From NCBI RefSeq assembly GCF_016027715.1, contig NZ_CP065691.1:1211954-1275953 (forward strand): a stretch of DNA of 64,000 bases, given 5' to 3'. The first letter of the stretch is position 1; every line of letters starts with the position of its first letter. This stretch comes from Lactococcus garvieae. GTDB lineage: Bacteria; Bacillota; Bacilli; Lactobacillales; Streptococcaceae. Shown here piece after piece: positions 1 through 7,817 of the stretch. Position numbers and translations under genes: made by a program. The notes beneath the pieces are model-generated. The model searched no databases and had not been told where the DNA came from. It saw nothing but the letters and a program-made list of their open reading frames with translations.

Positions 1-599
1 ATTTTTTCGGCATTTGCCAGCATTTGTGAAGCGTCTTGCTTACGCTGTGCCGCATTAATCTCGTTCATTGATTGTTTTACTTCTGCATCAGGTTCCACGC
101 GAGTAATCAAAGTTTTTACGATGATATACCCGTAGGTTGTCATTTCTTCTGCAACTTGATGCTGTACTTCTAAAGCTATTTCATCTTTTTTCTCAAATAC
201 TTCATCCAAAGTTAACTTAGGAACCGCTGAACGTAGAGCATCTTCGATATAGGCCTGAATTTGCTCTGAGGGATTCATTAATTTGTAGTACGCATCTTTT
301 ATGTTGTTTTCATTGACACGGTATTGTGTGGCAATATTCATCGTCACAAAAACATTATCTTTTGTTTTTGTTTCTACAGTCATTTCATTTTGCAGCAAGC
401 GTAATTGAATGCGTGCAGCTACACGGTCAATTCCCCAAGGCAATTTCACATGAAAACCAGCTGTAGATGTCGTTTGATATTTCCCGAACCGCTCAATGAT
501 TGCCACAGTTTGTTGTTTAATAACATAAAATAGTGTCCCCGCGCTCGCCAAAATAAGAATCACGATGAGCACTGTAATAATAAGTGAAATTGTCAACAT
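1..599 (-). CDS. SPFH/Band 7 (stomatin-like) membrane protein, 3' end outside window
   Basis: The reading frame is open from the ATG at 599 to the left edge, so about 199 N-terminal residues are visible and the C-terminus is missing. The start is preceded by AAGGAGAG-like sequence. A single N-terminal hydrophobic helix (about residues 3-25) is followed by an SPFH domain: VAIIERFGKY, then GFHVKLPWGIDRVAARIQLR, VTMNIATQYRV, ALRSAVPKLTLDEVFEKKDE and YGYIIVKTLITRVEPD, then a QRKQDASQ coiled-coil start. Proteins of this family form oligomeric scaffolds at the membrane and often influence nearby proteases or lipid domains. The precise role here is unknown. Gene type is sure from the motifs; the exact subfamily is not. 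Confidence 0.88.
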   Translation of the reverse strand, partial: MLTISLIITVLIVILILASAGTLFYVIKQQTVAIIERFGKYQTTSTAGFHVKLPWGIDRVAARIQLRLLQNEMTVETKTKDNVFVTMNIATQYRVNENNIKDAYYKLMNPSEQIQAYIEDALRSAVPKLTLDEVFEKKDEIALEVQHQVAEEMTTYGYIIVKTLITRVEPDAEVKQSMNEINAAQRKQDASQMLANAEK

Positions 600-647
600 A
601 AAACTCTCCTTTCTTCTAATTATACGTCATTCTTTAGAATTTTCAAG

Positions 648-1316
648 TCAAAATCCCTTAGAAATGTACATGTAACACTTGTTTTGCTCTGCTTGATAAA
701 GAAGAGGTTTAATATACCGAATTTTTTCCGCTTGGAGTACTAAATCTTCAAAATTGTAGCCTATCAAACGAATATAATTCTCATTTTCATCTGATGTCGT
801 TAAATCTGACAATTCTTGCGCATCAGTAAAAGCCCCATTAAACTCCACTTTCTTCATAATCAGGTAATCCCCTTCTTGTTCTAAGACATAATGTGGAAAA
901 ATTTGGGCAATTTCATAAATAATTTGGGTAGTTATTTTAAGTGGAAACTCACTGAAGACAACGGCTTCTTCCTGCTCATTGCGGTAACAGAAACCAAAAG
1001 ACTTCCCGGAAATGTTTAAACGCATAAAGCGGAAATTCTCTGTTCCATCTTTTCCTTCTAAGTGAAAATTAGGCTGGGTTTGGAACATTTTCAAATCACG
1101 CGATAATTGAAAGAAATAGTCCGTTGCATCTTGAGGTGATCGTTTTTGATAAAGTTCTGCAAAATAAGCATTGATTACACTTGAAGGAGGAGTAACCAAA
1201 AGCATTTTTTCTTTTTCATCTGTTAAACTTCCCAAACGGTTTTCTAAAAATGCACGGTCTTGAGCCATATAGCCTCCGTATTTCAAACCTAAATCAATAT
1301 ATTCCTTATCTTTCAC
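648..1316 (-). CDS. Conserved hypothetical protein downstream of miaA
   Basis: A 222-residue soluble protein with no signal peptide or membrane segment. The start is a GTG at 1316 with GGAGGAAG just upstream, and it overlaps the end of miaA by 11 bases, so the two are translated from one message. The sequence is acidic and aromatic-rich (for example [20 protein letters not shown]) and ends with [11 protein letters not shown] recognise no domain. Coupling to miaA suggests only co-expression, not a shared function. Confidence 0.7.
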   Translation of the reverse strand: MKDKEYIDLGLKYGGYMAQDRAFLENRLGSLTDEKEKMLLVTPPSSVINAYFAELYQKRSPQDATDYFFQLSRDLKMFQTQPNFHLEGKDGTENFRFMRLNISGKSFGFCYRNEQEEAVVFSEFPLKITTQIIYEIAQIFPHYVLEQEGDYLIMKKVEFNGAFTDAQELSDLTTSDENENYIRLIGYNFEDLVLQAEKIRYIKPLLYQAEQNKCYMYISKGF

Positions 1317-2199
1317 TTTCTTCCTCCTTATTTAAAAATTCTCTTGCACATATTATAGCATTTTCTGGATAATCACTCGCCAAAACATCATAAAAGTCTA
1401 CGTTCATTCGGTTTCGGAACCAAGTTAATTGGCGCTTGGCATATCTTCTTGAATTTCTTTTGACAAGCTCCACTGCTTCATCAAGAGAACTTTCACCTGC
1501 AAAGTAAGGGAAAAATTCCTTATAGCCAATTCCTTTGGCTGCCTGCACTTCTGGATGCTTTTCAAATAAAAATTGAGCTTCTTCCAAGACGCCTTCTTCC
1601 ACCATCTGTTCGACACGCTGGTTAATCCGTTTATACAGCTTTTCTCTCTCAGTATTTAGTCCAATAATACAATATTCATACTCAGACGCTGAATTCTCCC
1701 CTGTACCAAAGGCTTCTAACTCTAAAAAACGAATAGCTCTGCGGCGATTCAGTTCTGGGATTGGTTTTCTGACACGCGCAAATAACTCTTCATCTGATAA
1801 TTTTTCTAAATCTTTACGCAAGGCCATCATTTCCTCATGATTGTCCTGCCCACCTAGATGATATCCTTCAACAAGACTTTGGATATAAAGACCTGTCCCA
1901 CCCACGATGATGGGTACCTTGCCCAGCACAATAAGTTTTTCAATGGATTGATTTGCTTCTTGAACAAAGTCAAAAGCTGAATAGTTATCCGTTACTTCTC
2001 TCACATCAATCAGATGGTGTACAGCTGCTGCTTGTTCTTCTCTACTGGCCTTAGCCGTTCCAATATCTAAACCACGATAAACTTGCTGAGAATCCCCAGA
2101 GATAACTTCCCCATCAAATTCTCGAGCCAGCTGAATGCCCAAGGCCGTTTTTCCTACAGCTGTAGGCCCTACGACCACTAAAACTTTATTCTTCTTCAT
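1306..2199 (-). CDS. miaA: tRNA dimethylallyltransferase MiaA
   Basis: Transfers the dimethylallyl group of DMAPP to N6 of A37 in tRNAs that read UNN codons. The visible signatures are the P-loop [11 protein letters not shown] near the N-terminus, then [17 protein letters not shown], the HHLIDV motif, [14 protein letters not shown], and [13 protein letters not shown] near the C-terminus. With the ATG at 2199 ([11 protein letters not shown]) the protein has 297 residues, the usual family length. The frame stays open upstream to 2340, but those 47 extra codons match nothing in the family and I excluded them. It is followed by an overlapping unknown gene. Confidence 0.93.
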   Translation of the reverse strand: MKKNKVLVVVGPTAVGKTALGIQLAREFDGEVISGDSQQVYRGLDIGTAKASREEQAAAVHHLIDVREVTDNYSAFDFVQEANQSIEKLIVLGKVPIIVGGTGLYIQSLVEGYHLGGQDNHEEMMALRKDLEKLSDEELFARVRKPIPELNRRRAIRFLELEAFGTGENSASEYEYCIIGLNTEREKLYKRINQRVEQMVEEGVLEEAQFLFEKHPEVQAAKGIGYKEFFPYFAGESSLDEAVELVKRNSRRYAKRQLTWFRNRMNVDFYDVLASDYPENAIICAREFLNKEEESER

Positions 2200-2412
2200 A
2201 TACTTACTTTTCTGATATTCAATTTCTATATTTTCTGCCCAATAAGAATGAACATATTTATTCATTATAACATTTTTAACTCTTTTATCCGACCTTTCGT
2301 AAGAAAGGCAGCTTAAAATGCTGGGTTTAAAGCCTTGCAAGTGTTATAATAAATTTATAAGTTTCTCAAAGAAAAAATAGTAGTATTGTTAAAGATGTAC
2401 AGGGAGGAAAAA

Positions 2413-2592
2413 ATGAATAAATTTATTAAAGGCTACCTCATCGGTAAAGCCATTGAAATCACTGTTGCTGGAACAGCTATGATGGTAGCTAAACATAAAG
2501 GTTTGATTGATGCTGAGATGCGTCCTAACTTTAAAGAAAATCACTTCACAGAAAGTCAAAAACGCGCAAAACGTAAACGTCTCGCACGCTAA
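2413..2592 (+). CDS. Small DUF3042-like protein (first of a tandem pair)
   Basis: A 59-residue protein. The ATG at 2413 has a strong AGGGAGG ribosome binding site at 2401-2407; an upstream in-frame ATG at 2386 has none and was rejected. The N-terminus is a weakly hydrophobic helix (FIKGYLIGKAIEITVAGTAM) and the tail is very basic (QKRAKRKRLAR). The layout matches the DUF3042 family of Lactobacillales: N-terminal hydrophobic segment and a basic R/K-rich end. Function is unknown. It is followed 23 bases later by a second gene of the same design, and both end at one terminator. Confidence 0.75.
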   Translation: MNKFIKGYLIGKAIEITVAGTAMMVAKHKGLIDAEMRPNFKENHFTESQKRAKRKRLAR

Positions 2593-2615
2593 AAATTACT
2601 CTTGGAGGTATAGCT

Positions 2616-2786
2616 ATGAATAAAAATCTTATTACTGGATTTGTTGCTGGTAACGTCTTGACTCTTGCGGCTTTATTTACTGCAGGTGCAATTTACAAAA
2701 AACGTATGATTGATCCAGTTGAACAAAAATGGGAATTTGCTCAAGAAAGTCGTAAAAAAGCAAATCGTAAACGTGTTACACATTAA
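2616..2786 (+). CDS. Small DUF3042 family protein (second of the pair)
   Basis: A 56-residue protein starting at an ATG with TTGGAGG nine bases upstream. It begins MNKNLITGFVAGNVLTLAAL, a probable single membrane helix, and ends QESRKKANRKRVTH. The pattern of hydrophobic start, MIDPVEQKWEFA centre and RKKANRKRV tail is typical of DUF3042. Similarity to the preceding gene (MNK start, K/R-rich tail with KRxAxRKR spacing) suggests an old tandem duplication. Function is unknown; co-transcription with the upstream gene is very likely. Confidence 0.8.
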   Translation: MNKNLITGFVAGNVLTLAALFTAGAIYKKRMIDPVEQKWEFAQESRKKANRKRVTH

Positions 2787-2800
2787 CTTGCCCCTTTTAA

Positions 2801-2835
2801 AAAGCCTGTCACAAATATGACAGGCTTCTTTTTTT
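2801..2835 (+). terminator. Intrinsic terminator after the DUF3042 pair
   Basis: AAGCCTGTC (2802-2810) pairs with GACAGGCTT (2819-2827) across an 8-base loop and is followed by a T run. It may also serve the convergent DUF1048 gene. Confidence 0.9.
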
Positions 2836-2840
2836 ACTTC

Positions 2841-3104
2841 TTAGCTCTCATTTTGGTCAAGTAAGCTGTCACTAAAAGCTGCTACATCATCTCCCGTTAA
2901 CTGTAAAACATCTATATTGCGTTGTGCACCGTCTTCAAAAAGTTCCAAAAGTTCCCAGAAAACTTGAGTATCGGTCACGCCAATCTTGAAAAAGTATTTT
3001 TGAATTTCTTTATTGACAATGTAATAGTCTTTGGGTAATTTCTTTACCTTGGCTTGTAAGGCAAGCCAATCTTTTTTTCCGTCTATTATTTCTTGCAGGT
3101 TCAT
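2841..3104 (-). CDS. DUF1048 family protein (distal gene of PadR operon)
   Basis: An 87-residue helical protein, MNLQEIIDGKKDWLALQAKV onward, ending LTGDDVAAFSDSLLDQNES. It shares with its upstream neighbour the pattern of a central aromatic helix and a terminal GxDxxAFxxxLL motif, as in DUF1048 proteins, which are commonly encoded next to PadR regulators. It starts one base after the upstream gene ends. Function is unknown; the fixed linkage suggests a role tied to the regulator or to the signal it senses. Confidence 0.78.
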   Translation of the reverse strand: MNLQEIIDGKKDWLALQAKVKKLPKDYYIVNKEIQKYFFKIGVTDTQVFWELLELFEDGAQRNIDVLQLTGDDVAAFSDSLLDQNES

Positions 3105-3105
3105 T

Positions 3106-3465
3106 TTACCCTCTTCCTAGTTTTTTCATCACACTACGATTGAGCTGCTCCCGACATTTGTCTCTGTAGGACTGATTTGGGATTGGCTTGCGCTGATCGA
3201 AGAGCTCTGCAACAAAAGCTTCCTTATCCTCTCCAATCACAGCTGATACATCCTCTTGATCTGAAGCTGTTTCTTCAAAAAAGTCCAGTAGGCTAGATAA
3301 GATGGGTATAAGGTTTCTCCCTGTCAAATCACTGTATCTTTGGATTTCGGTATCCAAGTCCGCCCATATATTTTGATAAGACTCTGGCAAGTAAGCGACG
3401 CGTTTTTCAAAATCCGCTCTAGCAGTAGTCATATCTCTGCCTGTAATTCTATCCCAAAAATTCAT
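3106..3465 (-). CDS. DUF1048 family protein
   Basis: A 119-residue protein, MNFWDRITGRDMTTARADFE at the start and VIGEDKEAFVAELFDQRKP in the middle, typical of DUF1048. Its start codon overlaps the padR stop (ATGA type overlap at 3462-3465), which implies translational coupling. Two consecutive DUF1048 genes under one PadR regulator suggest a heteromeric pair. The biochemical role is not known. Confidence 0.82.
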   Translation of the reverse strand: MNFWDRITGRDMTTARADFEKRVAYLPESYQNIWADLDTEIQRYSDLTGRNLIPILSSLLDFFEETASDQEDVSAVIGEDKEAFVAELFDQRKPIPNQSYRDKCREQLNRSVMKKLGRG

Positions 3466-3785
3466 TGTAGTCTCCTTATCTCAGAAAGTTTATCTGAAAT
3501 GAAATCCCACCTCGTCCAAAAGGCTTCGAGTTCTTTCTCTCCTGCTTCATTAAGCTTGAAAAACTTTCGCGCTGGCCCTTTTTCAGAAGCTTTTTTTTCT
3601 GTTTCAAGTAGTTTTTGCCGCTCAAGTCTGGAAGTTATAGTATAAACAGTCCCCTCAACCACATCAGTGAAGCCCTGTTCTTTTAACTTTTGTGTGATAG
3701 CATAACCATAAGTTTCTCCTTGGCTTATAATTTGCATTACACACCCTTCCAAAACGCCTTTCAGCATTTCTGTGTTATTTTCCAT
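3462..3785 (-). CDS. PadR family transcriptional regulator
   Basis: A 107-residue winged-helix repressor. The family signature is clear: LKGVLEGCVMQIISQGETYG, then GYAITQKLKEQGF, VVEGTVYTITSRLERQKLL and EKGPARKFFKLNEAGEKEL. The C-terminal helix used for dimerisation is short, as in PadR subfamily 2. It heads a three-gene operon with two DUF1048 genes, and a long palindrome lies between its ribosome binding site and the presumed promoter, so autorepression is likely. PadR proteins of this size often answer to small lipophilic or phenolic compounds; the ligand here is unknown. Confidence 0.92.
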   Translation of the reverse strand: MENNTEMLKGVLEGCVMQIISQGETYGYAITQKLKEQGFTDVVEGTVYTITSRLERQKLLETEKKASEKGPARKFFKLNEAGEKELEAFWTRWDFISDKLSEIRRLQ

Positions 3786-3796
3786 TGTTCCTCCAA

Positions 3797-3840
3797 CTAT
3801 TATGTATTACTAAGTACAACTATATAGTAACACATAATAG
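3797..3840 (-). promoter_or_regulatory. Probable PadR operator (long inverted repeat)
   Basis: Two 16-base arms, CTATTATGTATTACTA at 3797-3812 and TAGTAACACATAATAG at 3825-3840, are inverted repeats with a single mismatch and a 12-base centre. The arms contain ATGT and ACAT, as in known PadR sites. The palindrome sits directly upstream of padR, where a bound repressor would block transcription. Confidence 0.75.
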
Positions 3841-3896
3841 ATAAAAAGAAAAATAAAATACTTTTCAGCTTATTTTCAAATTTCTATATAAATAAT

Positions 3897-3924
3897 TTGA
3901 CATATCAACTCATAATGGTAAAAT
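3897..3924 (+). promoter_or_regulatory. pyrD promoter
   Basis: TTGACA at 3897-3902 and TAAAAT at 3919-3924 with a 16-base spacer, about 30 bases upstream of the TTG start of pyrD. Confidence 0.75.
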
Positions 3925-3954
3925 AGTAAAAATTATGAAAGAGGTTCTAGAGAC

Positions 3955-4887
3955 TTGAAACAAGAAACAACTTTTGCTAACGCTAAATTTTCCAACCCTT
4001 TTATGAATGCTTCTGGCGTTCACTGTATGACCATTGAGGATTTGAAAGACTTAGAAAAATCTGATGCTGGTGCATACATTACAAAAAGTTCAACCCTAGA
4101 AAAAAGAGAAGGTAACCCTTCTCCTCGTTATGTCGATCTCGAGTTAGGCAGTATTAACTCTATGGGACTTCCTAACTTAGGCTTTCACTATTATTTAGAT
4201 TATGTTTTAGAAGTACAAGAGAATCAAGACTCACCTATTTTTTTCTCAATCGCTGGGATGAGTAAAGAAGAAAATATCGAAATGTTAAAAGCTATCCAAG
4301 AAAGTCGTTTTTCTGGTATCACAGAGCTTAACCTTTCATGTCCAAATGTCCCAGGTAAACCGCAACTTGCCTATGACTTTCAAGCTACAGAAGAACTTTT
4401 GGAAAAAGTTTTTACTCTCTTTGATAAACCTCTCGGTGTAAAACTCCCACCTTACTTTGATTTGGTTCATTTCGACCAAATGGCAGAAATACTCAATAAG
4501 TTTCCACTGACTTATGTTAACTCTGTCAACAGCATTGGCAATGCCCTTTTCATTGATGCTGAGGAAGAATCCGTAGTGATTAAACCTAAAGAAGGTTTTG
4601 GTGGTATCGGTGGTCAATATATCAAACCTACTGCTTTAGCGAATGTGCGTGCGTTCTACACACGTCTTAAACCAGAGATTCAAATCATCGGTACTGGGGG
4701 TATCGAAACAGGACAAGATGCTTTTGAACATCTACTCTGCGGAGCTACTATGTTACAAATCGGTACGGCCTTGCACAAAGAAGGCCCAGCGATTTTCACC
4801 CGAATCAGTAACGAATTACAAGAAATCATGGACAAGAAAGGCTATAAGTCCATTGATGAGTTTCGAGGTAAACTTAAAAGCCTATAA
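3955..4887 (+). CDS. pyrD: Dihydroorotate dehydrogenase class 1A (fumarate-dependent)
   Basis: Oxidises dihydroorotate to orotate with FMN, passing electrons to fumarate, in UMP synthesis. The 310-residue protein follows the lactococcal PyrDA pattern closely: [53 protein letters not shown] with the catalytic cysteine at about residue 129, [11 protein letters not shown] and [14 protein letters not shown]. It starts with TTG at 3955 after AAAGAGG; no other start suits the family length. It is a single-gene unit between a consensus promoter and a terminator. Class 1A enzymes are soluble and need no PyrK partner. Confidence 0.96.
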   Translation: MKQETTFANAKFSNPFMNASGVHCMTIEDLKDLEKSDAGAYITKSSTLEKREGNPSPRYVDLELGSINSMGLPNLGFHYYLDYVLEVQENQDSPIFFSIAGMSKEENIEMLKAIQESRFSGITELNLSCPNVPGKPQLAYDFQATEELLEKVFTLFDKPLGVKLPPYFDLVHFDQMAEILNKFPLTYVNSVNSIGNALFIDAEEESVVIKPKEGFGGIGGQYIKPTALANVRAFYTRLKPEIQIIGTGGIETGQDAFEHLLCGATMLQIGTALHKEGPAIFTRISNELQEIMDKKGYKSIDEFRGKLKSL

Positions 4888-4901
4888 TATATTTACTTAC
4901 T

Positions 4902-4930
4902 AAAAACCAAGGTTACCCTTGGTTTTTTTC
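4902..4930 (+). terminator. pyrD terminator
   Basis: AAACCAAGG (4904-4912), loop TTAC, CCTTGGTTT (4917-4925), then T residues. Confidence 0.9.
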
Positions 4931-4959
4931 TTCTATTTATAGGCTCACCCACAAAACGT

Positions 4960-4988
4960 TTGACTTTTTGTAGCTTACCCTGTAAAAT
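4960..4988 (+). promoter_or_regulatory. Promoter of the metal transporter operon
   Basis: TTGACT at 4960-4965 and TAAAAT at 4983-4988 with a 17-base spacer, some 260 bases upstream of the first gene. Just after it, ACTTAC occurs twice (4992-4997 and 5003-5008), which might belong to a regulator site, but I could not match it to a DtxR/MntR box. Confidence 0.65.
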
Positions 4989-4994
4989 ATTACT

Positions 4995-5248
4995 TACCTA
5001 GACTTACGACTAAACTTTTTTCATTTTTTATTTATTGCCCTTCCATCTAGATGCTAATTACAGAGCAGGAAGAAAAACAATACTTACAGAAGGAAAGCTA
5101 AAATATGCTAAGCAGCGAAACTTAATTCAGTATAAACTGCTCTTTTTATTGTACCCAAATTTTCAAAACTCAAAAAATGCTATCGACACCAAGGGAATCT
5201 TGGGCGCCAACAGTAGCTCACTGTGAACTTTAAAAACAAGGGAAAAAA
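4995..5248 (+). promoter_or_regulatory. Long structured 5' leader of the metal transporter operon
   Basis: About 250 bases lie between the promoter and the first start codon and hold no credible gene. CTGCTC at 5137-5142, followed by TTTTTATT, can pair either with GAGCAG at 5063-5068 or with AGCAG at 5111-5115, an arrangement like alternative terminator stems. A second small hairpin pairs CCAAG (5189-5193) with CTTGG (5199-5203). I found no T-box, yybP-ykoY or other leader consensus that I know. Attenuation is an inference from these pairings only. Confidence 0.4.
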
Positions 5249-5983
5249 ATGTTAAACATTCAAAATTTATCCGTCGAATATAAAGGTAATACAGCCTTAG
5301 ATCATATATCCTTGCAGGTTCCTCTAGGAACTTGTACGGGCATCATCGGCCCTAATGGCGCTGGAAAATCAACGTTAATGAAAAGTATCTTAGAAATGGT
5401 TCCTACCAAATCTGGTACCGTAACAATTAACGATACACCTGTCAAAGATCTCAAAAGAAAGATTGCTTATGTCGCACAACGTAGTGAGATTGATCTGAGC
5501 TTTCCTATCACCGTTTTTGACACTGTGCTGACTGGGACTTATCCCAACTTGAAACTTTTTCAAAAACCCCGTAAAAAGGAAAAAGAAAAAGCGAGTCAAG
5601 CTTTGCATCGCTTGGGACTTGATGAATTTAAAGATAGACAAATAAGTGCTTTATCTGGAGGACAGCTTCAGCGCGTCTTTATCGCACGCGCTTTAGCACA
5701 AGAAGCGGACTTTTATTTTTTAGACGAGCCTTTTGTTGGTATCGACATGGTCAGTGAAAAGATTATTGTCAAAATTCTTGAAGAATTGCGTCAAGCTGGA
5801 AAGACAATAATCATCGTCCACCATAATCTTCATAACGTAAAAGAATATTTTGACTATCTGGTTATTCTCAATAAAACATTAATCAGTGCAAACTACACTG
5901 CAGAAAGTTTTACAAATGATAATCTTCAAAAAGCCTATGGGGATTCCTTAGGTGATATCGTCATAAAAGAAAGCGAGGTCTGA
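5249..5983 (+). CDS. mtsB: Metal ABC transporter ATP-binding protein (Mn/Fe type)
   Basis: The 244-residue ATPase of a class C-type metal importer. Walker A is GPNGAGKS (residues 34-41); LSGGQLQRVFIARALAQEAD is the signature region, FLDEPFVGID is Walker B, and VHHNLHNV holds the switch histidine. It starts at ATG 5249 after AAGGGA. The order ATPase, permease, binding protein is the psaBCA/mtsBCA order of streptococci. The symbol is by analogy with that system; substrate assignment rests on the binding protein at the end of the operon. Confidence 0.9.
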   Translation: MLNIQNLSVEYKGNTALDHISLQVPLGTCTGIIGPNGAGKSTLMKSILEMVPTKSGTVTINDTPVKDLKRKIAYVAQRSEIDLSFPITVFDTVLTGTYPNLKLFQKPRKKEKEKASQALHRLGLDEFKDRQISALSGGQLQRVFIARALAQEADFYFLDEPFVGIDMVSEKIIVKILEELRQAGKTIIIVHHNLHNVKEYFDYLVILNKTLISANYTAESFTNDNLQKAYGDSLGDIVIKESEV

Positions 5984-5989
5984 AACAAA

Positions 5990-6838
5990 ATGAATATTCT
6001 TTTTTCACTTTCTGATCTTACGGGACTCAGTGTAACTATGCTGAGTGCCTTTATCGCTTCTATCTTGCTTGGAATTATTTCAGGAATTTTAGGAAGTTTC
6101 ATTGTCCTTCGACGTCTGTCCCTCATGGGCGATGCCTTATCGCATGCTGTCTTGCCAGGTGTTGCTATTTCTTATATGTTAGGTATAAATGTATTGATTG
6201 GAGCAACCCTATCAGGGATTTTGGGAGCTATTCTAATTCAGTTCATCATTAAGCATAGTAATTTAAAAACCGACGCTTCGATTGGGATTATTCTGAGTAG
6301 TTTCTTTGCTTTGGGGATTATTCTAATCACTAAAGCAGAGAGTGGGGTTGATTTGAATCATATTCTCTTTGGGAATATTTTGGCAGTCACACCACACGAA
6401 CTCTTGCAATCTTTTATCTTACTGCTTGTCGTTGTGATTATTGTGAAACTCTTCTTCAAAGAACTTTTAATCACTTCTTTTGATCCTACAATGTCTAAAG
6501 CTTATGGTTTGAATAATACCTTTTATCACTATCTCTTGATGATTCTTCTCACACTGTTTACAATTTCGGCCTTATCACAAGTCGGAATTGTACTCGTGGT
6601 TGCCATGTTGATTATTCCTGCTTCTATCTCTTATTTGTGGGTAAATACCCTTCCACGGATGATTGCTCTATCTTCTCTTTTAGGTGTACTCTTCGGGATA
6701 ATTGGAGTCCTCCTTAGTTTCCAATACGACTTACCCACAAGCGCAACCATTGTTATTGTTGGTGCACTCACTTTTGCCTTCTCGTTTTTTCTCAGTCCAA
6801 GAAATGAATTTATCCGCTATACTCAGAAAGGAAATTAA
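5990..6838 (+). CDS. mtsC: Metal ABC transporter permease (ABC-3 family)
   Basis: A 282-residue polytopic membrane protein of the ABC-3 (ZnuB/PsaC) family with about eight hydrophobic segments. Family signatures include GSFIVLRRLSLMGDALSHAV, LPGVAISYMLG near the N-terminus and QVGIVLVVAMLIIPASISYL in the second half. It begins six bases after the ATPase gene ends and runs into the binding protein gene with two bases between. It forms the membrane channel for the cation delivered by the lipoprotein. Confidence 0.93.
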   Translation: MNILFSLSDLTGLSVTMLSAFIASILLGIISGILGSFIVLRRLSLMGDALSHAVLPGVAISYMLGINVLIGATLSGILGAILIQFIIKHSNLKTDASIGIILSSFFALGIILITKAESGVDLNHILFGNILAVTPHELLQSFILLLVVVIIVKLFFKELLITSFDPTMSKAYGLNNTFYHYLLMILLTLFTISALSQVGIVLVVAMLIIPASISYLWVNTLPRMIALSSLLGVLFGIIGVLLSFQYDLPTSATIVIVGALTFAFSFFLSPRNEFIRYTQKGN

Positions 6839-6840
6839 AT

Positions 6841-7770
6841 ATGAAACTCAGACGACTCTCCTATGTCGCTCTCTTAGCCTCGCTTCTCTTGCTCCTCACC
6901 GCTTGTACGTCTAAAAAAGAAACAAAAGATTCCTCAAACAAGCTGAAAGTTGTGACCACTTATTCCATCATCGCTGATATTGTTGAAAATGTTGGAAAAG
7001 AGCATGTGGATGTGTATAGTATGGTTCCACGGGGAACAGACCCGCACTTGTATGATCCTAAACCCAAAGACACTCAAGCCGTGGAAAAGGCTGATCTTGT
7101 CTTTTACAACGGCCTCAATCTTGAGACAGGAAAAGGTTGGTTTGATAAGCTGATTAAAAATAGCCGTAAAGAAGAGAACAGCTTCATGGTAAGTCAAGGT
7201 GTCACACCAATTTCCTTAAGTGAAAAAGGTAAGGAAAGCGAAGAAGACCCACATGCGTGGCTTAATATTCAGAATGGGATTACCTATGCCCAAAACATCG
7301 AAAAAGAGCTTTCAAAGAAAGACCCTCAAAATAAAGATGCCTACCAAAAGAATCTCAAAACATACACCGATAAGTTACAAAAGCTAGATACTGAAGCAAA
7401 GCAAAAAATAGCGACGATTCCTGAGCAAGACCGTATCTTAGTCACAAGTGAAGGTGCTTTTAAATACTTCGCTCAACAATACGGCCTAACCGCTGAATAT
7501 ATATGGGAAATTAATACCGATAATCAAGGGACACCTTCTCAAATGACACGAATAAATAATATCGTCAAAGACAAAGATGTAAAAGCCCTTTTTGTCGAGA
7601 CCAGCGTTTCTCCAAAAACTATGGAGTCCGTAGCAAGACAAACTGGTGTAAATATTTACTCAAAAATCTTTACGGATTCACTGGCGGATAAAGGCCAAGA
7701 AGGAGATACCTACTATGATATGTTGAAATGGAACATTGATCATATCACAGATGGATTGAGTGGCAAGTAA
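6841..7770 (+). CDS. mtsA: Metal-binding lipoprotein of ABC transporter (PsaA/MtsA type)
   Basis: A 309-residue cluster A-I solute-binding lipoprotein. The signal peptide ends in LLLTAC, making Cys22 the lipidated residue. The four metal ligands of the Mn/Fe group are in place: His69 (TDPHLYDP), His138 (EDPHAWL), Glu204 (TSEGAFKYF) and Asp279 (FTDSLA). The spacing matches pneumococcal PsaA, and there is no histidine-rich loop as in zinc binders, so manganese or iron is the likely substrate. It closes the operon and is followed by a terminator shared with the convergent kinase gene. Confidence 0.93.
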   Translation: MKLRRLSYVALLASLLLLLTACTSKKETKDSSNKLKVVTTYSIIADIVENVGKEHVDVYSMVPRGTDPHLYDPKPKDTQAVEKADLVFYNGLNLETGKGWFDKLIKNSRKEENSFMVSQGVTPISLSEKGKESEEDPHAWLNIQNGITYAQNIEKELSKKDPQNKDAYQKNLKTYTDKLQKLDTEAKQKIATIPEQDRILVTSEGAFKYFAQQYGLTAEYIWEINTDNQGTPSQMTRINNIVKDKDVKALFVETSVSPKTMESVARQTGVNIYSKIFTDSLADKGQEGDTYYDMLKWNIDHITDGLSGK

Positions 7771-7786
7771 TCTATCTTTGCAAAAA

Positions 7787-7817
7787 ATAAAGTCATCCTT
7801 CTTGGATGGCTTTATTT
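7787..7817. terminator. Bidirectional terminator between mtsA and the histidine kinase gene
   Basis: AAAGTCATCC (7789-7798), loop TTCTT, GGATGGCTTT (7804-7813), with A residues before and T residues after; it works on both strands. Confidence 0.88.

Noticed and set aside
5035-5226. 63-codon frame in the metal transporter leader
   Set aside because: No ribosome binding site, composition not coding-like, and it spans the hairpin arms of the leader.
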